Below, piece after piece: positions 9,328 to 18,943 of a DNA stretch of 64,000 bases. Source of the DNA: JAICXG01 sp963801255 (lineage in GTDB: Bacteria; Verrucomicrobiota; Verrucomicrobiia; Chthoniobacterales; UBA10450). Numbering within the stretch: the first letter of the stretch is position 1; each line of letters begins with the position of its first letter. The stretch spans positions 1 to 64,000 of the forward strand of contig CAWDEC010000011.1 of assembly GCA_963801255.1 (NCBI GenBank), given 5' to 3'. The notes under the pieces were generated by a model. It had not been told where the DNA came from. It worked only from the letters and a program-made list of their open reading frames with translations, and did no database searches. Made by a program: the position numbers and the translations under genes.

Positions 9328-9442
9328 CTAACGAGGGCAAGATGAGCCACGCCGAAAGCGCGGCGGGCTGCTGGTGAAAGGTTGAACTGTAAGCAAGCTC
9401 ATAAACAAATCGGGCGGCGTTGGCTCCATCACATGGTTAGGC
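9325..9442 (-). other. attC-like cassette recombination site (well formed)
   Basis: A 118-bp site with end boxes ATCTAAC (9326-9332) and GTTAGGC (9436-9442). GATGAGCCACGCCG on the left pairs with GATGGAGCCAACGCCG (complement of the right arm), with one G and one A left unpaired, exactly as in the site at 8518. The two sites are clearly related in their arms but differ in the centre, as attC sites of one array do. Confidence 0.75.
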
Positions 9443-9897
9443 CTCTCGCCTGGTCCGACGCGCAAGTGAAACAATACCGTAAGCATACAAAAACAGTCCG
9501 GCCAAATCGGCAACATATTGAGCAACATGATACCAGTAGGCCTGCGACCTTGACATGTGCCAAGCTGCCGGACCGCGTGAGCCGAGACTAAAAAGCATCG
9601 AATACAAAGGACTGCATCCAAAACAAAGCGCAGCCGCAGCTAGACAAAAAAACCTCGATCCCTGGCCCGGAGGAAGGCGCGGAAAGCAAAAACCACAACA
9701 CACGCATTGGCGATGAAGACGGCTAAATGGTTTATATGACGCAATGCGCCGAGCACAGAAGAGTGGAAAGCGCCGTAGATCCAGGCGCCGGCGAACAGAA
9801 GGACGAATGGTGCCAGCAACACTCCGCATAGCCAGCCAGCGATTGTTAACGAGCGGCGAGGGGGCTTGGCCGGTTCGATCGCGGATAAAGTATTCAC
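9437..9897 (-). CDS. small membrane protein, probably frameshifted at an A7 run
   Basis: The first ~85 codons from ATG 9897 encode two clear membrane helices ('LCGVLLAPFVLLFAGAWIYG', 'LAVFIANACVVVFAFRAFL') and stop at 9640. Shifting frame at the seven-A run 9646-9652 continues into 'CLAAAALCFG...YVADLAGLFLYAYGIVSLARRTRREA', ending with a TAA at 9437 inside the attC-like site. The joined product is ~153 residues. A homopolymer indel is the likely cause. Family not recognised. Confidence 0.55.
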
Positions 9898-9914
9898 TGG
9901 GTTGAAAGACCGAT

Positions 9915-11641
9915 CTAGCCCGATTCCCCCCGCGAGGTACTGAACCCTTTGCGAGCAATCTCGGAAGTGTCGTGAAGAGCACTTCTACGAATAGCCAGAG
10001 CGCGCCGATTTCGGCAAGAATGGTGAAGATCAGTTGGACGCGCGAGTAGCGGGCGTACTCGAGTGAATGCACCGTGGCTACAACCAAACAATTCGCAAAG
10101 TTGTACCAACACAGGAAGATGGACAAAGCTGCCACTCGCTGTAGGCGGCCACTTGAGCGCCGATACAACAGAACGAAACCCCCGCATATGAACGTGGTTA
10201 GCACAGTCCCTGTGAAGCTTTTCGCTAGCACGGTTTGGCTTTCCCGATTGTGCGAGGGTGTTCGCAGAACCAGTCCCGCCTGCGCAAGTGCAGCAGTCCG
10301 CTGAAGCAAGCTGCCCAGTGGCGGATATTCTTTGGCTAACGTTTGCTCGTCCGGAAGATCGTGATGGAAAGCAGCGAGACTGTGCGCATACTGTTCGCTC
10401 ATCGACCAGCGCGTCTGTAGGCCGTACGCTGGACATGGAATTGTGTAAAAGATGCTCATCTGCGTTGTGATCTTGCGGAGCATATCGACGGGATGTCTGA
10501 GCCACACTCTGAAATAATAACGGCGATAAAAGGCTGCGAGCGCACGCAGGTCCCCTTGCATCAAAGCATGCATCTCCGCGTTGAAAGACATTGGCCCGAA
10601 CATCAGATAATCCGGGGAGAACCCTAGGTTCGGGGGAGTCGAGTTACGCCGCGCCAGTCTTAGGTGATGGGCCAAACGCTTTTCGATACGTGCGAGCCAT
10701 TCTTTGTCATAAGGTGGGCGCCCGTTACTTTGAAGATCAGTAAGTATCTGGTTATGCATCTGGGGGGCGTGAGTCATGAATAGCTGCGTCGGAAGAATAA
10801 CCGCGCCCTCTAGATCGTGGCGCGCAGCAACTTGCTCTGGCAATAGCAAACCAGCAGTCACGATGCAACAGGTCAACACCAGCACTCTCTTTCGGTTTTC
10901 CGGGAAAGGTTGACTCAGAGCGCGCGCGATTGGGACCAAGCTACCTAGCGCTGCGATGACGAAGCTCGGCTTTAGCATACTAAGTACTATGGTGCTCGTC
11001 ACGAGCGCGGCGCCGAGCTTAACCGGCAGCCCTGTTGTTTCGCTCAACCAGGTCCGGCCACAAAACTTCAATGTCAGCCACACGTTGAGTATAACGAATA
11101 GAGAAACTATGCCCTCTGGCCGGATTGACGCTTCGTAGACCATCACGTGTGGCGTAAACAGGTAAATCGCTACTCCACACAGCCCAATAATCCGATGCAC
11201 GAACTTTGGAACTGGCGAGGGGCGTGTCAGATCGCGCAGTTCTTCCCAAACTAGAAGGAAGATCGCCGCCGCCAAGAGTCCGGCGAGATGTTGCGCGATA
11301 GGAATCGACCTAAAATCATGCGTCGTCCGCAGGAGCAGAAAGAGAAATCCCGGATAAATATAACTCCGTAAATGATGTTCCCACCCGGTTCCGACAAGTG
11401 TGCCGATTGCCGGGGACAAGTAGGTCCAAGTGTCAGGGTCGGCGATGGGATCCAGTGGCAGGTGGACGCGAAGTATAATCGACCTCGTGAAAACCGAGGC
11501 AAGTAAGATCCAGTAAAGCCAGTCTGGAGGGGATGCACGAAGCAGTTCGCTCGTGATCTTAAATCGCTGCCACATCGGGGAGAGGTTAGTTCGCCGTTGA
11601 GCTCTTGGTCGAGCAAAACGTCTAGGGCGGGTCAACGACAA
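9915..11641 (-). CDS. integral membrane glycosyltransferase-like protein (GT39/ArnT-like)
   Basis: A polytopic protein of about 575 residues with ten or more hydrophobic segments. The N-terminal motif 'DPIADPDTWTYLSPAI' in the first loop resembles the acidic motif of dolichyl-phosphate-mannose and ArnT-like transferases, and 'YIYPGFLFLLL' follows. An alternative start is the Met at residue 23 (MWQRFKITSELL). As read, the frame does not stop but runs on into the next gene to 9437. One extra G in the six-C run at 9926-9931 would give a natural stop at 9915, just before that gene, so I place the end there. By family it would move a sugar from a lipid carrier outside the membrane; the acceptor is unknown. 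Confidence 0.6.
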
Positions 11642-11836
11642 TCTGGCGCCGCTCCGGCGAAGGTGTACGATCAGTATTTTAAAGCTTGGGCGAGAACTTT
11701 GAAGGCAAGGCGCGTGCGGGAATCTTGCAACTGTCGTGCAAGGCGGCTACAACTTCCGCTGTAAAGGGGGTTGGGCCTGATTGAGTATGGAGATTATGGA
11801 TTGAGCTTTGTTCCCTGGTTTGAGTAAATCAGAGGC

Positions 11837-12214
11837 ATGAAACTTCTGATTCTCACCTTCGTTATTACCGTTGCGCTTGCCTCGGCAACGCTCGCGGATG
11901 TATTTAGCACCGTAATTCTCAATGCAGGCGACTCGCCTTTGACTGTTACTGTTGAAGACGGGCGTGTCCTTACAGTGCTGAGTTTCCTAGGTCCCAGCGG
12001 GGGCACGACTGGCAGCGTTATGTCCGTCACCAAGGACGGCAAGAGCACGCCCGCTATGTATCCAGTAGACATCCTAAACAGTGCCATTACCGTGAATCCG
12101 ACCAACGTGGTTGTGGCTGGGCCCGCGACCGTCAATGTGACTGCAGCGACATCGTTGCTCTTTAGCTACCGGATTGATCCCAACACCCGGAAGTTTGCAA
12201 ATCACGATAATTAG
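11837..12214 (+). CDS. small secreted protein of unknown function
   Basis: A 125-residue protein with a good signal peptide ('LLILTFVITVALASATLA') and a beta-rich mature part ('VFSTVILNAGDSPLTVTVEDG...TVLSFLGPSGG'). No Cys, no domain recognised. It stands alone between a divergent glycosyltransferase gene and the GNAT gene. The ~295 bp after it (12215-12509) show only an AT-rich patch around 12410-12445 that could hold a promoter. Confidence 0.65.
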   Translation: MKLLILTFVITVALASATLADVFSTVILNAGDSPLTVTVEDGRVLTVLSFLGPSGGTTGSVMSVTKDGKSTPAMYPVDILNSAITVNPTNVVVAGPATVNVTAATSLLFSYRIDPNTRKFANHDN

Positions 12215-12509
12215 GCGCAGGATCGATTCGTGCCAAAGCGCGACCCGAACCAGCAGGCAGCCCAAGGCCGTTGAGAAATTGATCGGCACCGGCAAGGTGC
12301 GCGGGCGAAGATCTGGTTTCGAGCGAGACGCTGAAGCGGAAGTTCCGAGCGGCTAAGAGAAACGCCTCAAGCTAAAATTACCATAACGAATCAGGCCCAA
12401 TACCTTGCTACTTTATATGACATATATTGTATGATGTTATTGGTTGGGCTTCAGGGCGACCCCCGACTTCGCTTTCGCTCTACCCGATCCGGTCTTAGCT
12501 TAGCCCTGG

Positions 12510-12953
12510 GTGGATTTTAAAAAAATCGTTAGTCCGAGGAGCGAGCGAGATTGGGAGCGCTATTTTGATCTTCGCTGGCGCGTCTTGCGCGCGCCATGGC
12601 AGCAGCCGCGCGGCTCTGAAAAAGACGATCACGAAAAGGATGGTCAGCACCTCATGATCTGCGACGAACATGGCGCGGAGCCGTTGGCGATCGGCCGTTT
12701 GCATTTCAATTCTCGCACGGAAGCTCAGGTCCGTTTCATGGCCGTCGCTCCCTCAGCGCAAGGACGCGGCTTTGGCAGCGTCATTTTGCACGAACTCGAG
12801 CGGCGCGCGCGCGACGCAGGTGCGAATTCCATTGTGCTCAATGCCCGCGAGGACGCCCAGCAGTTCTATGACAAGCATGGCTTCAGCGTTGTCGGCCCTG
12901 CGCCGACCATCTTTGGCGCCGTGAAGCATGTCCGGATGCGTAAGGATCTTTGA
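12510..12953 (+). CDS. GNAT family N-acetyltransferase
   Basis: A 147-residue protein covering one whole GNAT domain. Motif A is clear ('VRFMAVAPSAQGRGFGSVIL', residues ~73-92) and motif B contains 'FYDKHGFSVVG'. The family transfers an acetyl group from acetyl-CoA to an amine; the 'HFNSRTEAQVRFMAV' layout resembles ElaA/YjgM-type small enzymes, substrate unknown. The start is read as GTG at 12510, in a TTTTAAAAAAATCGTTAG context. The gene is tail-to-tail with lysC and its stop is followed at once by an attC-like site, so it may be a captured cassette. Confidence 0.8.
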   Translation: MDFKKIVSPRSERDWERYFDLRWRVLRAPWQQPRGSEKDDHEKDGQHLMICDEHGAEPLAIGRLHFNSRTEAQVRFMAVAPSAQGRGFGSVILHELERRARDAGANSIVLNAREDAQQFYDKHGFSVVGPAPTIFGAVKHVRMRKDL

Positions 12954-12958
12954 TTGCT

Positions 12959-13046
12959 ACCTAACAGAACCCGCGGCGCATTTACTCAGGGTCGCGGACC
13001 TTCCAGAGTTTTCATCGTTAGGCAAGGTTAGGTGCACTCGTTAGGC
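12959..13046 (+). other. attC-like site between GNAT gene and lysC
   Basis: The left box ACCTAAC (12959-12965) starts 6 bp after the GNAT stop and the right box GTTAGGC (13040-13046) ends in the lysC stop codon. Two TCGTTAGGC words (13015-13023, 13038-13046) and the GGTTAGGTGCA segment shared with the site at 7542 lie inside. The arms pair poorly, so confidence is moderate. Confidence 0.45.
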
Positions 13047-14285
13047 GGGAATTGATTGTGGGGCGCTTTGGCGGCGAGCCAGGCCGAAGGCGGCGTGCGT
13101 TGCCCGCGCGGCGGATTCGAGCTCCTCTTCCCCGATCACGACAGCGATCTTAATCTCGGAAGTGGAAATGAGCTGAATGTTCACACCCGCGTCACCGAGA
13201 CAGGCAAAAAGCCGTGACGCAACGCCGGCATGCGAACGCATCCCTATGCCCACTACGCTGAGCTTCGCGACACCTGTCGTGGAAGCCATGGCGTTTGCGC
13301 CAATCTCCGGGAGGAGCGGTTGCAACATCTCCTCCGCCCGCGCGAGATCGTCCTTGTGCAGGGTGAATGACAGATCGGTTGCACCTGTGCTGGATGCATT
13401 TTGCACGATCATATCGACACTCAAGTTGGCCGAAGCGAGCGCGGAGAAAATCTTCCCGGCGCAACCCGGCCGGTCTGGCAGGTCCTGGATGGTTACCTTA
13501 GCCTGGTTGCGTTCCAGGCTCACGCCACGCACCACGACGTCTTCCATGTTGGCCGGAGCAGATCGCGCTTTGGTGCCGGGTTCATCATTCAAGCTCGACC
13601 GCACTTCAAAGCCGACCCCGAATTTCTTGGCAAACTCGACCGCTCGCGATTGCATCACCTTCGAACCGGCGCCCGCCATCTCGAGTAACTCGTCGTAAGC
13701 GATCTCGTCGATCTTGCTCGCCTCGGGCACGCTGCGCGGATCGCTCGTGAAGACACCTTCGACATCGGTGAAAATTTGGCAATCATCCGCCTTCAAGGCA
13801 GCCGCGAGTGCAATTGCCGTCAGGTCCGACCCGCCGCGTCCCAAGGTGGTCGTCGCGCCTCCCGGGCTCTGCCCCTGGAAGCCGGCAACAACCACGATGA
13901 AATCCTCCGCCAGCAGTTCATGAATTTGACGCGGCGAAATGTGTGCGATTTTCGCTTTCGTATGCACGCTGTCGGTCACAATACCGGCGGCGGCCCCGGT
14001 CAACGAAACTGCCTTCCCACCGAGCGCGTTCACCGCCATTGCGGTCAAAGCGCTCGCCCCTTGTTCGCCGGTGGCGAGGAGCGCGTCCATTTCGCGTTCG
14101 CTCGGCTGCGGCGAAATTTCGCGTGCGAGCTTGATCAGGTTATCGGTCACACCGGCCATGGCGGAGATGACTGCCACGACGTCGTGTCCGGCCAGTTTCG
14201 TGGCGATCAAACGCGCCGCGACTTTCAGAACTCGCTCGACCGTCCCAACCGAGGTGCCGCCATATTTTTGAACGATTAAACCCAT
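13041..14285 (-). CDS. lysC: aspartate kinase
   Basis: Monofunctional aspartokinase, 414 residues. The N-terminal kinase motif 'VQKYGGTSVG' is intact, as is 'GRGGSDLTAIALAAAL' (residues ~150-165). Two ACT domains fill the C-terminus (~265-400), for example 'DLPDRPGCAGKIFSALASANLSVDMIVQN' in part, so feedback control by lysine and/or threonine is expected. It makes aspartyl phosphate, the first step to lysine, threonine and methionine. thrC lies 39 bp upstream on the same strand, a likely two-gene operon. The TAA stop is inside a GCCTAACGA word. Confidence 0.95.
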   Translation of the reverse strand: MGLIVQKYGGTSVGTVERVLKVAARLIATKLAGHDVVAVISAMAGVTDNLIKLAREISPQPSEREMDALLATGEQGASALTAMAVNALGGKAVSLTGAAAGIVTDSVHTKAKIAHISPRQIHELLAEDFIVVVAGFQGQSPGGATTTLGRGGSDLTAIALAAALKADDCQIFTDVEGVFTSDPRSVPEASKIDEIAYDELLEMAGAGSKVMQSRAVEFAKKFGVGFEVRSSLNDEPGTKARSAPANMEDVVVRGVSLERNQAKVTIQDLPDRPGCAGKIFSALASANLSVDMIVQNASSTGATDLSFTLHKDDLARAEEMLQPLLPEIGANAMASTTGVAKLSVVGIGMRSHAGVASRLFACLGDAGVNIQLISTSEIKIAVVIGEEELESAARATHAAFGLARRQSAPQSIPA

Positions 14286-14324
14286 GATGAGCCGCGCCCC
14301 GTTTTCCCTATTCTCTGGAAACTG

Positions 14325-15428
14325 TCAACCCTGTGTGCGGTCGAGAGCGCGCAAGACCGCCGCCTCGTCTGCCGCAACAGGCGCGGGCGTCGGCACGGCA
14401 ATGACCTCCGGATCCTTCAAGCCATGACCGGTGACTGTGCAAACAATGCGAGAGCCTTCGCCGATCGGTGCGGTGGAAAACCGCGCGCGCTTGTCTCCCT
14501 CGCAGGCGCGTAACAGACCGGCGATTGGCGCCGCGCTCGCCGGCTCGACAAAAATGCCTTCTTCCCTCGCCAGCCAAAGTTGTGCAGCGAGAATTTCTTC
14601 GTCGCTCACCATATCGACCAGGCCGCCGGACTCTTCGATGGCACGATTTGCCTGCGACCAACTGGCGGGATTGCCGATGCGGATAGCGGACGCGACCGTC
14701 TCCGGCCTAGCGACGACTTCACCGCGGAAGATCGGCGCGGCGCCGGCCGCTTGAAAGCCGATCATGCGCGGCCGCCGCGTCGCTTTTCCCGCTGTCAGGT
14801 ATTCCTGATAGCCGGTCCAGTAAGCTGTGATGTTCCCGGCATTTCCCACCGGTAACAGGTGCAGGTCGGGCGCTTCACCTAGTTCATCCACAATCTCGAA
14901 GGCGGCCGTTTTTTGCCCGGCAATTCGATCCGGATTGATTGAGTTGACGATGACGAAGTCATTGCGCTGGCCAAGGTGCCTGACGATCTCGAGAGCCTGA
15001 TCGAAATTCCCTTCAATTGCCACGACCTGCGCGCCGTAAGCAAAAGCTTGCAAGAGTTTGCCCCGCGCAATTTTGCCCGCAGGCAAAATGACGGCGCAAC
15101 GGATTCCCGCGCGCGCGGCATAAGCGGCCGCCGAGGCAGAGGTGTTACCCGTCGAAGCGCAGATCAGTGTCTGCACGCCGCGCTCGACCGCCTTCGAAAC
15201 CGCAACGGTCATGCCGCGGTCCTTGAACGAACCCGTCGGGTTCAAGCCTTCGTACTTGATGAAGACTTCACAGCCGCGACCGACCTTTTGACTAAGTCGC
15301 GGCGAAGGAATGAGCGGGGTTCCTCCTTCGCCTAACGATATTACAGGCGTCGTTTGCGTCAGCGGGAGATGCTGTCGATAACGGGCAATCACGCCGCCGC
15401 GACCGAGCGCCGGGTCAGCCGGATTCAT
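14325..15428 (-). CDS. thrC: threonine synthase
   Basis: A 367-residue PLP enzyme of fold type II that converts O-phosphohomoserine to threonine. 'ISLGEGGTPL' near residue 30, the PLP-lysine motif 'NPTGSFKDRGM' (~62-72), 'CASTGNTSASAAAYAARAG' and the glycine-rich 'LPVGNAGNITAYW' are all present. It is the first gene of the thrC-lysC pair. In the conserved Ser-Leu-Gly of the N-terminal motif the codons are exactly TCG TTA GGC (15330-15338), an example of the recurrent word inside a conserved gene with a TTA leucine codon. The promoter should lie in 15429-15496, which contains two tandem copies of the word. Confidence 0.95.
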   Translation of the reverse strand: MNPADPALGRGGVIARYRQHLPLTQTTPVISLGEGGTPLIPSPRLSQKVGRGCEVFIKYEGLNPTGSFKDRGMTVAVSKAVERGVQTLICASTGNTSASAAAYAARAGIRCAVILPAGKIARGKLLQAFAYGAQVVAIEGNFDQALEIVRHLGQRNDFVIVNSINPDRIAGQKTAAFEIVDELGEAPDLHLLPVGNAGNITAYWTGYQEYLTAGKATRRPRMIGFQAAGAAPIFRGEVVARPETVASAIRIGNPASWSQANRAIEESGGLVDMVSDEEILAAQLWLAREEGIFVEPASAAPIAGLLRACEGDKRARFSTAPIGEGSRIVCTVTGHGLKDPEVIAVPTPAPVAADEAAVLRALDRTQG

Positions 15429-15461
15429 TTCTTCCCTCCCCTGCCCTGCTTTATGTGCGAG

Positions 15462-15480
15462 TCGTTAGGCATCGTTAGGC
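15462..15480 (+). repeat. tandem TCGTTAGGC words between thrC and the ClC gene
   Basis: Two exact copies (15462-15470 and 15472-15480) are separated by one base, just downstream of the ClC stop and upstream of thrC. This is the only direct tandem pair in the window. Confidence 0.9.
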
Positions 15481-15496
15481 ACAAGTTTTCGCCTGA

Positions 15497-17299
15497 CTAG
15501 GTCATTGTCACCTTGTCGGCTCCGCCGCGGCGGCCGCTTCCCGCCAGGGCAAGGATGACATCGGTTTTCGCAAGAGTTCCGATCAGGCGATGCGCACCCT
15601 GATCACTCACCACGGGTAATCTTTCCCCAGCATGGCGGGTGAAACGATCCAACGCTTCATTCAACGTCGCACTCGGTTCGATGGTTGGGATATCCTCATG
15701 CACGATATCTCCCGCGATGACTAACTGTGCCAGCTCCGGTGCATTGAGATAGTTCTTGATATCATGTAACGAGACCGCGCCCACAAATCTTCCCTCGTCC
15801 GCGACATAGAGATAATTGAACCGATTCGCGATGAATTTTTCCCCGATCTCGGCAAACCGCGCTGTCGGAGATACAGTCAGTGGATTGGGTTTCATGAGAT
15901 CGCGCACATGCAGCTCTGCCAGTTGGTGACGGTAATCCCCTGCTCCCTTGCGTTTCAACGCCTCACTATAGATGGAACGTTTCTCGATACTCACTGAAGT
16001 GTAATAACCAATCACGCAAGCCAGCATAAGTGGCACAATGATCTGATACTCGAGAGTGAGCTCGAAGATCATGATGATGGCCATAATTGGCGCGTGCGTC
16101 GTCGCCGCCAGAAATGCCCCCATCCCGACGATGGCAAAGGCGCTTGGACTTCCCGTTAGGCCGAGCGGAAGATGACCGCTGGCTACGCCAAAGAGATAGC
16201 CGAGGCTGGCTCCGACAAAAAGCGTAGGTGTAAAGACACCGCCGACCGCGCCCGAGCCAAAAGTCGCAGCCGTAGCCAGCACTTTGCACAGCAGGATCAC
16301 TCCGACGATTTGCCAGGCCCATTGTCCCGCCAGAATGCTGCTCGCTGCGCTGTAGCCATTGCCGCAAACCTCCGGGTAGAAAATAGCGAGCGCGCCGACG
16401 ATTGCACCGCCCGCAAGCATTTTAAGAAACACCGGCACGGAGAGACGACCTGCAAGCTGTTGGCTTACGTTGAGTAATCGCAGAAACCAGGGAGCGACCA
16501 GTCCGGCAAAAAGGCCCAGCACCATATAGGGCAGTAATTCCCAATTGGAGCGGACCTCAAAATGCGGAATGGCGTAAATGGGTTCATTCCCGATGAAAGT
16601 GCGGACGGTCACTGTCGCCATGACGGAAGCGAAAACGAGCGGGCCAAAAATTTCCATCGCGACTGATCCGAGCACGATCTCGGCGATAAAGAGCGCACCA
16701 GCGATGGGTGCGTTATAAGCCGACGCGATGCCCGCTGCCGCGCCGCACCCCACGAGCAAACGCAGTCGCGGCGTGGACCACCCGCGCCAGCGGCCCGCGC
16801 TTGAAGCAACGAGCGAAGACAGTTGCACCAACGGACCTTCGCGGCCGATCGATCCACCAGAGGCGATGGTGAACATGGCCGAAAGACATTTCACCACACT
16901 GCGCCGGGCGGAGATTTTGCCGTCACCCAGCACGACCGCTTCCATATAGTCCGAAGTCGTAACTCCCCCGTGCCAACGCATCCCCAGGAAAAGAACCAGA
17001 CCGGCAAGAAACCCACCGATCGCCGGAATCGTTAGGCGCTGCCACCACGAGAGAGCGATAAAGCTTTCCACAAGTCCGGGCGTCGCACTGCCGGTCATGA
17101 GCTTATGCAGCTCGCTCGTCAGATAGCGGAAGCCGATCGAGGTGAGCGCGCCGCCGCAGCCGATCGCGCCCGCCCAGGCCAGGGTAATTTGCAGATCACT
17201 GGGATGCGCGATTTCCTTGAACCAAACCCACCACTTGAGCCGGCGGAGAAAGCCGAGATGCAGTGATGGCGCGCCCTCCGGCGCATCTTCAGTCGACAC
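15497..17299 (-). CDS. ClC family chloride channel/transporter with CBS pair
   Basis: A 600-residue membrane protein. The ClC signature segments are present: 'GSIGREGPLVQLSS' (with the gating glutamate of the GREGP motif, so an H+/Cl- antiporter is more likely than a pure channel) and 'GSGAVGGVFTPTLFVGA' (GxFxP). The last ~130 residues form a CBS pair ('VRDLMKPNPLTVSPTARFAEIG' begins the first; 'DIPTIEPSATLNEALDRF' the second), which in the family senses adenine nucleotides. It would act in the cytoplasmic membrane, perhaps in acid or osmotic response. It lies in line with thrC-lysC but 68 bp away and is probably not in their unit. Confidence 0.93.
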   Translation of the reverse strand: MSTEDAPEGAPSLHLGFLRRLKWWVWFKEIAHPSDLQITLAWAGAIGCGGALTSIGFRYLTSELHKLMTGSATPGLVESFIALSWWQRLTIPAIGGFLAGLVLFLGMRWHGGVTTSDYMEAVVLGDGKISARRSVVKCLSAMFTIASGGSIGREGPLVQLSSLVASSAGRWRGWSTPRLRLLVGCGAAAGIASAYNAPIAGALFIAEIVLGSVAMEIFGPLVFASVMATVTVRTFIGNEPIYAIPHFEVRSNWELLPYMVLGLFAGLVAPWFLRLLNVSQQLAGRLSVPVFLKMLAGGAIVGALAIFYPEVCGNGYSAASSILAGQWAWQIVGVILLCKVLATAATFGSGAVGGVFTPTLFVGASLGYLFGVASGHLPLGLTGSPSAFAIVGMGAFLAATTHAPIMAIIMIFELTLEYQIIVPLMLACVIGYYTSVSIEKRSIYSEALKRKGAGDYRHQLAELHVRDLMKPNPLTVSPTARFAEIGEKFIANRFNYLYVADEGRFVGAVSLHDIKNYLNAPELAQLVIAGDIVHEDIPTIEPSATLNEALDRFTRHAGERLPVVSDQGAHRLIGTLAKTDVILALAGSGRRGGADKVTMT

Positions 17300-17587
17300 G
17301 CTAACGACCTGACCTCATCCGCTGCCCGCGTCAACTCTGGGAAAGTCGAAGTGCAATAGCCATTGAAGGGCGACGTGACGGGCTAGGATTAGTTGATACC
17401 TGCGGGCCAATGCTAGAAACAATAACGCGGAAGAACAATGCTATGGCTCTGACCCCACAAGTCCTCGGACCACAAACCACGATGTCGTGCCAAGCGGCAT
17501 TTGCCCACGATTGCCGCGCCCTTGCATAGCTTATTGAAGGTCGCCGTAACCGCGGATAGGTTCCGGCCGACCAACGTAGAGAGAAAC

Positions 17588-18007
17588 ATGAAATGTCCGA
17601 AGTGTGATGGCCAAATGACGGGAGTGATTGCGTCCGACGGCAAGACCGTCGATCGGTGCGACGCGTGCCAGGGCCTGTTTGTCAGTAGCAACGCTCTGCA
17701 TCTTCTGGAGCGGAACTGGTTCCTCTGGCCCGAGTCTGACAGCCACAGTGTCGACTCGGGAGATCCCGCTGTCGGCAAGCATTTTGATAAGATCGGGAAA
17801 ATTGACTGCCCGGCGTGTGGCACCACGATGGCACCGATTTCCGTGCCCGATCAGCCGCATATCTGGCTGGAGCAGTGTCCAGCCTGCCAGGGTGTCTTCT
17901 TCGATGCGGGCGAACTAACCGACCTTCGCTACCATACGATGGCCGACTGGGTCCGCGATTTTCTCAAAGGGCCGCGTCGGACATTAGTGGTTCCGGCAAT
18001 GCATTGA
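17588..18007 (+). CDS. double zinc-ribbon (TFIIB-type zinc finger) protein
   Basis: A 139-residue protein starting at ATG 17588. Two similar zf-TFIIB modules are visible: 'CPKCDGQM...VDRCDACQGLFVS' (residues 2-35) and 'CPACGTTM...LEQCPACQGVFFDAGEL' (~75-115), each with two CxxC pairs for a zinc ion. Such small cytoplasmic proteins are widespread; their function is not established. It is preceded by ~290 bp without a gene and followed by ~300 bp containing a cassette-type end box. Confidence 0.8.
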   Translation: MKCPKCDGQMTGVIASDGKTVDRCDACQGLFVSSNALHLLERNWFLWPESDSHSVDSGDPAVGKHFDKIGKIDCPACGTTMAPISVPDQPHIWLEQCPACQGVFFDAGELTDLRYHTMADWVRDFLKGPRRTLVVPAMH

Positions 18008-18306
18008 GTTATCCCCAGAAGGGAGCCGCGCGAGTACAGAGCGATAGATACGGATGGATTCGGGATCTTTCCTGCCTCCCTACCACGATGCGCGCCAGCT
18101 TAGATTGGGTGATTTAGGCGCTCGAAGGTCTACTTACGACTCAGTTCAATCTGCACTTGTCCGATAAGATACTTCGGCCAGAAGACGAGGCGTTAGTGTG
18201 GAGCGCAGAGCTTCCCGCAAACGCGTCATCCTGCTGCGCCCGCGCGCTTGAATGCGCTCGCTGCGAGTCATCTTGGTTTCGTTAGACCTAGGAACCCAAA
18301 CGGGGA
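18008..18306 (+). other. non-coding stretch with an attC-type right end
   Basis: No gene is visible. Near the end, GTTAGAC (18281-18287) is preceded by AGTCATCTTGGTTTC, matching the right arm of the other cassette sites (consensus GGCTCATCYTGGTCTC before the box). I could not place the matching left box confidently. Confidence 0.45.
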
Positions 18307-18774
18307 TTATTCTTTGTCGTAAACGGATGTGTTCGTAAACTTTTTCCCCTTCGCGGTGGTTCCGTTCAACGTCACGGCTCGGCTCTTTCCATCTGCGGTC
18401 ACGACTATCCGACCCGTGGCCACTACCTTGCCGCCTTTTTTCACGACCATCGCGAGGGTTTGAGCATTTACCTTCGTGTATGCACGCGTGTCCGAAGTGG
18501 GATCGCCGGTGACCTCGTAGTCTTTGCCATTGAATTTTCCTTTCCACTCAGCATGGACTGGCTTCCCGTCGCCATCGACACCGTCAGTCGTCACCGTCAC
18601 CTTGTCTCGGATCAAACGATCGTCATAGACGACTTTCGTGTTCTTCACGGTGCCGCGCGTTAGCTTCGATTTCGCTTCGTTTAGTTTCCAGGTGCCCATC
18701 ATAGGATCGGCCGCGTATAACGCCCCAGCGGCCAAGATTAATCCCAAGCTCACTGCAATGGTTTTGGTTTTCAT
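18307..18774 (-). CDS. small secreted protein, lipocalin-like length and pattern
   Basis: A 155-residue protein; start at ATG 18774-18772 gives a signal peptide ('TIAVSLGLILAAGALYAADP'). The mature part begins 'MMGTWKLNEAKSK' and is beta-rich with repeated 'DGKP...GKFNGKDYEVTGDP' and 'KSRAVTLNGTTAKGKKF', a pattern seen in soil-bacterial exported proteins of ~150 residues. The 'GTWKLN' start resembles lipocalin-like or DUF-type families, but I cannot assign one. It runs against its neighbours. Confidence 0.65.
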   Translation of the reverse strand: MKTKTIAVSLGLILAAGALYAADPMMGTWKLNEAKSKLTRGTVKNTKVVYDDRLIRDKVTVTTDGVDGDGKPVHAEWKGKFNGKDYEVTGDPTSDTRAYTKVNAQTLAMVVKKGGKVVATGRIVVTADGKSRAVTLNGTTAKGKKFTNTSVYDKE

Positions 18775-18943
18775 TTCTGCATCGAGCGAAGATTTCAGGA
18801 AAAGGTCAACGCTTTTCTTTCGGGCCCAACGTTTGCATCGTAATCGTGTCACCACAGGGCTTCGCTCTCGGATCCCTTGGTTGGCAGCAGGATTAGGCAG
18901 ACGATGGAGCCCACCGCCACACCCGATAAGTCCTTTGCGCGAC

